Of a stretch of 64,000 bases of DNA, positions 61,557 to 64,000 are shown in pieces. Both the position numbers and the translations under genes were made by a program. Source of the DNA: Clostridia bacterium (GTDB taxonomy: Bacteria; Bacillota; Clostridia; Christensenellales; Borkfalkiaceae); assembly GCA_017399035.1 (NCBI GenBank), contig JAFQEM010000026.1:1-64000 (forward strand), in the 5' to 3' direction. Under the pieces are notes generated by a model. That model worked only from the letters and a program-made list of their open reading frames with translations, was not told the DNA's origin and did not search any database. Within the stretch, counting starts at the first letter, position 1; the number at the start of each line of letters is the position of its first letter.

Positions 61557-61585
61557 ATTTTAACATTATTGACGAATAATGTCAA
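61557..61585 (-). promoter_or_regulatory. glnN promoter with embedded palindromic operator
   Basis: Minus-strand TTGACA (61585-61580), 17-base spacer, TAAAAT (61562-61557). A perfect 8-base inverted repeat ACATTATT / AATAATGT (61563-61570 with 61575-61582) occupies the spacer, as expected for a repressor site; it does not fit the GlnR/TnrA TGTNAN7TNACA pattern. Confidence 0.75.
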
Positions 61586-61612
61586 ATATTTATTATAGAT
61601 AACGCTATTTCT

Positions 61613-62740
61613 TTATATTTTAAGCGCGCGCAAAACGTCAGAAAAAGTTGCTCTTAAGTTTTGTTCACTCTTAAATCTACTAACCGAAAAATCTTGCGGT
61701 AAACGATTTATAGAAAAAACAGCAGTAACACCTTGCTCGTACGCCTCACTCATATCTCCGTCTACACCACCGACTATTGCGATAACGGGAACGCCTTGTT
61801 CTTTTGCCTTTCTTGCAACGCCTATCACAACTTTACCACGCAAACTTTGTCCGTCAATTTTTCCTTCGCCAGTAAACACTACGTCTGCATCTTTTATAAT
61901 TTCACTAAACCCAACTTCATTAAGCACGGTATCTATGCCCATTTTAAGTTTTGCGTTAAAGAACGCTACCATGCCTGCGCCCATCGCCCCAGCCGCGCCT
62001 CCGCCCTTAAGGTTTGACAAGTCTAAACCTAGCGTTTTATTAACGACTTCACAAATATTTTTAACCCCTTCATCAAGCAACTTAACCGCCTTTTCGTCAG
62101 CGCCTTTTTGCGGGGCAAATATCGCAGATGCGCCGTTAATACCGAAAGGCGGATTATCTATGTCGCACATAACTTCTATATCTACTTTTTTTATTTTTTC
62201 ATCTAGCCCCGAAAGGTCTATATTTGCAACGTCTGAAAGCGTTCCGCCCGTGGGAATAAACTCTTTACCGTTTTTATCAAAAAATTTAACACCGCAAGCG
62301 CAAGCAGTTCCACAACCGAAGTCGTTAGTGCAAGAACCACCTAGCCCAACAATTATTTTTTTAACGCCCCTATAAGTTGCATCTTTAATAAGTTGCCCAA
62401 CGCCGTAAGTAGTGGTCCTTAAAGGGTCTTTATTATTCTCTACTAAGGGTAATCCTGCGGTGGCAGACATCTCTATTATTGCAGTTTTTCCACCGTCTAT
62501 AAGTCCGTAAAATCCGTCAACGGTATCAAAAAACGGTCCACTTGCCTTTAATTTTATTATATCGCCACCCATTGCGGATAGAAAGCAATCTACACTGCCT
62601 TCACCACCGTCTGCAACGGGAATTTTAGAGACCTCTGCATTAGGAAAAATTTTATAAATTTCGCTCTGCATAATTTCACATATAGTCTTTGAAGAAAGAG
62701 TACCCTTAAACGAATCAGGTATTAAAACAAATTTTTTCAT
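61613..62740 (-). CDS. Glycerate kinase
   Basis: 375-residue glycerate kinase of the GarK/GlxK (type II) family, forming 2- or 3-phosphoglycerate from D-glycerate. Seen: N-terminal IPDSFKGTLSS, VADGGEGSVDCFL, IVGLGGSCTNDFGCGTACACGV, GAAGAMGAGMVAFF and FTGEGKIDGQSLRGK, the ordered family motifs. Single gene, 125 bases upstream of glnN on the same strand. Complete, no oddities. Confidence 0.94.
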   Translation of the reverse strand: MKKFVLIPDSFKGTLSSKTICEIMQSEIYKIFPNAEVSKIPVADGGEGSVDCFLSAMGGDIIKLKASGPFFDTVDGFYGLIDGGKTAIIEMSATAGLPLVENNKDPLRTTTYGVGQLIKDATYRGVKKIIVGLGGSCTNDFGCGTACACGVKFFDKNGKEFIPTGGTLSDVANIDLSGLDEKIKKVDIEVMCDIDNPPFGINGASAIFAPQKGADEKAVKLLDEGVKNICEVVNKTLGLDLSNLKGGGAAGAMGAGMVAFFNAKLKMGIDTVLNEVGFSEIIKDADVVFTGEGKIDGQSLRGKVVIGVARKAKEQGVPVIAIVGGVDGDMSEAYEQGVTAVFSINRLPQDFSVSRFKSEQNLRATFSDVLRALKI

Positions 62741-62764
62741 ATTACCTCTATTTTAATATTTTTG

Positions 62765-62793
62765 TTGAATTTAAAATTTAATTATGCTAAAAT
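62765..62793 (+). promoter_or_regulatory. Promoter of the YhcH-like gene
   Basis: TTGAAT (62765-62770), 17-base spacer, TAAAAT (62788-62793). Confidence 0.65.
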
Positions 62794-62836
62794 TATATTA
62801 ACGGCAAAAGCCGATTATTTTATGGTAGGATTATAT

Positions 62837-63286
62837 ATGATTATCGACAAACTTTCAAACATTTCAAACCACGTTAAAAACCCAGAGTTATGCGAGGCAA
62901 TTAAAACTTTTTTACAAAATGCCCAAGAAAAAGAAGTTGGAACGCACACTATTTTAGGCAAAACGGTTGCGAAAGTTCAAGAATATCAAACTAAACCGCT
63001 TGAACAGGTTAAAACCGAGGCGCACGTTAAATTTATTGACCTACAATATATGCACACAGGTTGCGAACTTGTGCTTTCACAAAATATTGAAGGACAAAAA
63101 CCTGTAACTGAATACAACGACGTTAAAGACGTTATATTTTATTCGCCTGAAAAATATGAAAAATCTCAACTTTTAGCAGGATATTTTGCAATTATGTTGC
63201 CTGAAGATTTGCATCAATGCGTTGCGCTTAACAATCCCGAACAAATTAAAAAAGTTGTGGTTAAAATTCCGATAGAAGAATTTTAA
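62837..63286 (+). CDS. YhcH/YjgK/YiaL (DUF386) family protein
   Basis: 149-residue cupin-like protein of the DUF386 family, related to sialic-acid-utilisation NanQ and EbgC. Seen: EAHVKFIDLQYMHTGCE and LPEDLHQC, containing the conserved His/Glu/Asp metal-type residues. ATG at 62837 follows TAGGAT; starts upstream (62762, 62822) lack a better site. Alone in plus orientation between glycerate kinase and mgsA. May isomerise or mutarotate a sugar acid; the substrate is unknown. Confidence 0.88.
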   Translation: MIIDKLSNISNHVKNPELCEAIKTFLQNAQEKEVGTHTILGKTVAKVQEYQTKPLEQVKTEAHVKFIDLQYMHTGCELVLSQNIEGQKPVTEYNDVKDVIFYSPEKYEKSQLLAGYFAIMLPEDLHQCVALNNPEQIKKVVVKIPIEEF

Positions 63287-63291
63287 CTAAT

Positions 63292-63669
63292 TTACAATAG
63301 CGAAGAAGTTATTACTAAATCTGCGGTTGCAGGGTTAGTTGCTATTGCCACGTTGTAAACGTTTGCAATTCTTAAAAGCGCCTTAACGTCTGGGTCGTGC
63401 GGTTGGGCTTGCAAGGGGTCGCAAAAGAAAATTACTATATCAATAGTTCCTTCCGCCACTCTTGCCCCTATTTGTTGGTCGCCACCAAGCGGACCAGATA
63501 AGTAACCTTTAACACAAAGCCCTGTGGCGTCGGAAACTCGTTTAGCAGTTGTTCCCGTTCCGCATAGTGAATATTTCTCTAAAACAGTTTTATTTTTGAT
63601 TGCCCATTCAATCATTAGTTGTTTTTTGTTATCGTGCGCAATGAGCGCAACAGTTTTAACTTCTTTCAT
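63292..63669 (-). CDS. mgsA: Methylglyoxal synthase
   Basis: 125-residue enzyme converting dihydroxyacetone phosphate to methylglyoxal, a phosphate-release bypass of glycolysis. Seen: the LIAHDNKKQ N-terminus (family His/Asp region), GTTAKRV (phosphate site), SGPLGGDQQIGARVAEG with the catalytic Asp, and FFCDPLQAQPHDPDV. The start at 63669 has a GGAGAATT site; the frame continues upstream without one. Probably expressed with rny, which lies just upstream. Confidence 0.94.
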   Translation of the reverse strand: MKEVKTVALIAHDNKKQLMIEWAIKNKTVLEKYSLCGTGTTAKRVSDATGLCVKGYLSGPLGGDQQIGARVAEGTIDIVIFFCDPLQAQPHDPDVKALLRIANVYNVAIATNPATADLVITSSLL

Positions 63670-63766
63670 TGGTAATTCTCCTATATAATTACAACGTATG
63701 CGCAAGCGTATAAATATTACCTTTATTTTTGATATATATGCACATACGTTTATGCTAAATCAACTT

Positions 63767-63795
63767 AAAAATCCCGAACGGCGTTCGGGATTTTT
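63767..63795 (-). terminator. Terminator after rny
   Basis: Perfect 13-base stem AAAAATCCCGAAC / GTTCGGGATTTTT with a three-base loop, T-rich on both flanks. Confidence 0.9.
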
Positions 63796-63804
63796 GTTTT
63801 TGTA

Positions 63805-64000
63805 TTATTTTGCAAACTCGGTTGCGCGCCATTCTCTAATAACGTTGACCTTAATTTGACCAGGATATTCCATCTCTTGTTCAATTTTCTTTGCAATTTC
63901 TTTAGCCAAGAATAAGGTTTGAGCGTCGTTAACCTGTTCAGGTTTAACCATTACGCGCACTTCTCTACCAGCCTGAATTGCATAGCATTTTTCAACGCCC
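63805..64000 (-). CDS. rny: Ribonuclease Y, C-terminal end only (cut by window)
   Basis: The visible 64 residues read [25 protein letters not shown]...[21 protein letters not shown], the characteristic RNase Y C-terminal segment. RNase Y is the membrane-anchored endoribonuclease that initiates mRNA decay in Firmicutes. The N-terminal membrane anchor, KH and HD domains lie beyond the window end. Confidence 0.95.
   Translation of the reverse strand, partial: GVEKCYAIQAGREVRVMVKPEQVNDAQTLFLAKEIAKKIEQEMEYPGQIKVNVIREWRATEFAK

Noticed and set aside
61557..61585. GlnR/TnrA operator
   Set aside because: The spacing and bases do not fit TGTNAN7TNACA.

Overview
The window is an AT-rich, gene-dense bacterial chromosome segment with about 60 protein genes, most on the minus strand, and no rRNA, tRNA, CRISPR array, transposase or prophage that I could see. 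The gene set points to an anaerobic Clostridia-like Firmicute, probably an uncultured gut lineage. Indicators are SpoVG, ClpC with the arginine kinase McsB, a SCIFF peptide with its radical-SAM maturase, a trimeric [FeFe] hydrogenase, an NfnAB transhydrogenase, type III glutamine synthetase, DUF951, DUF4364 and DnaD-type proteins, and T-box regulation. Species-level placement is not possible from sequence reading alone.

Layout. 1-7.7 kb: a lactate/malate dehydrogenase (cut by the window edge), murC, spoVG, an M20 peptidase, and a DeoR regulator divergent from an FAD oxidoreductase plus a GpsA-like dehydrogenase. 7.7-12.4 kb: an acyl-CoA synthetase with an HTH-cupin N-terminus behind a complete T-box leader, a ceramidase-like protein and dtd. 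12.4-16.2 kb (plus strand): an NrdG-type radical SAM activase, the SCIFF peptide, its maturase and a PLP decarboxylase. 16.3-30.2 kb: phosphomannomutase, a VTT membrane protein, a TIM-barrel isomerase, hpf-clpC-mcsB-mcsA-galU, rpiB, a tyrosine phosphatase, tsaC, dnaB and pepF. 30.6-35.7 kb: a UPF0210/ACT pair, two membrane proteins, lepB, DUF951 and an alpha/beta hydrolase-like protein. 36-46.5 kb: a DnaD-type protein, citrate synthase, hom-coaX-ECF S component, a Cys-rich micropeptide, a purine permease and typA. 46.5-52.7 kb: Nudix, DUF4364, TSCPD, a kinase, trmO, DUF1295 and EamA. 52.7-64 kb: the redox block nfnA-nfnB-hydC-hydB-hydA, glnN, glycerate kinase, a YhcH protein, mgsA and the 3' end of rny.

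Functional picture. The nfnAB and hydABC genes lie in one direction and would link ferredoxin, NADH, NADPH and H2 pools. hydB is interrupted by a one-base frameshift in a C run. Citrate synthase, homoserine dehydrogenase and glutamine synthetase cover carbon/nitrogen entry, and ClpC-McsAB-HPF forms a stress and hibernation block.

The most unusual material is mostly non-coding: two adjacent three-armed cloverleaf-like inverted-repeat elements at 47973-48124; a 95-base intergenic repeat with two near-identical copies and a third partial one; a T-box in front of an acyl-CoA synthetase instead of a tRNA-synthetase or amino-acid biosynthesis gene; a terminator placed between the SCIFF peptide and its maturase; a palindrome exactly filling the glnN promoter spacer; and probable leaderless promoters for trmO and an EamA transporter.
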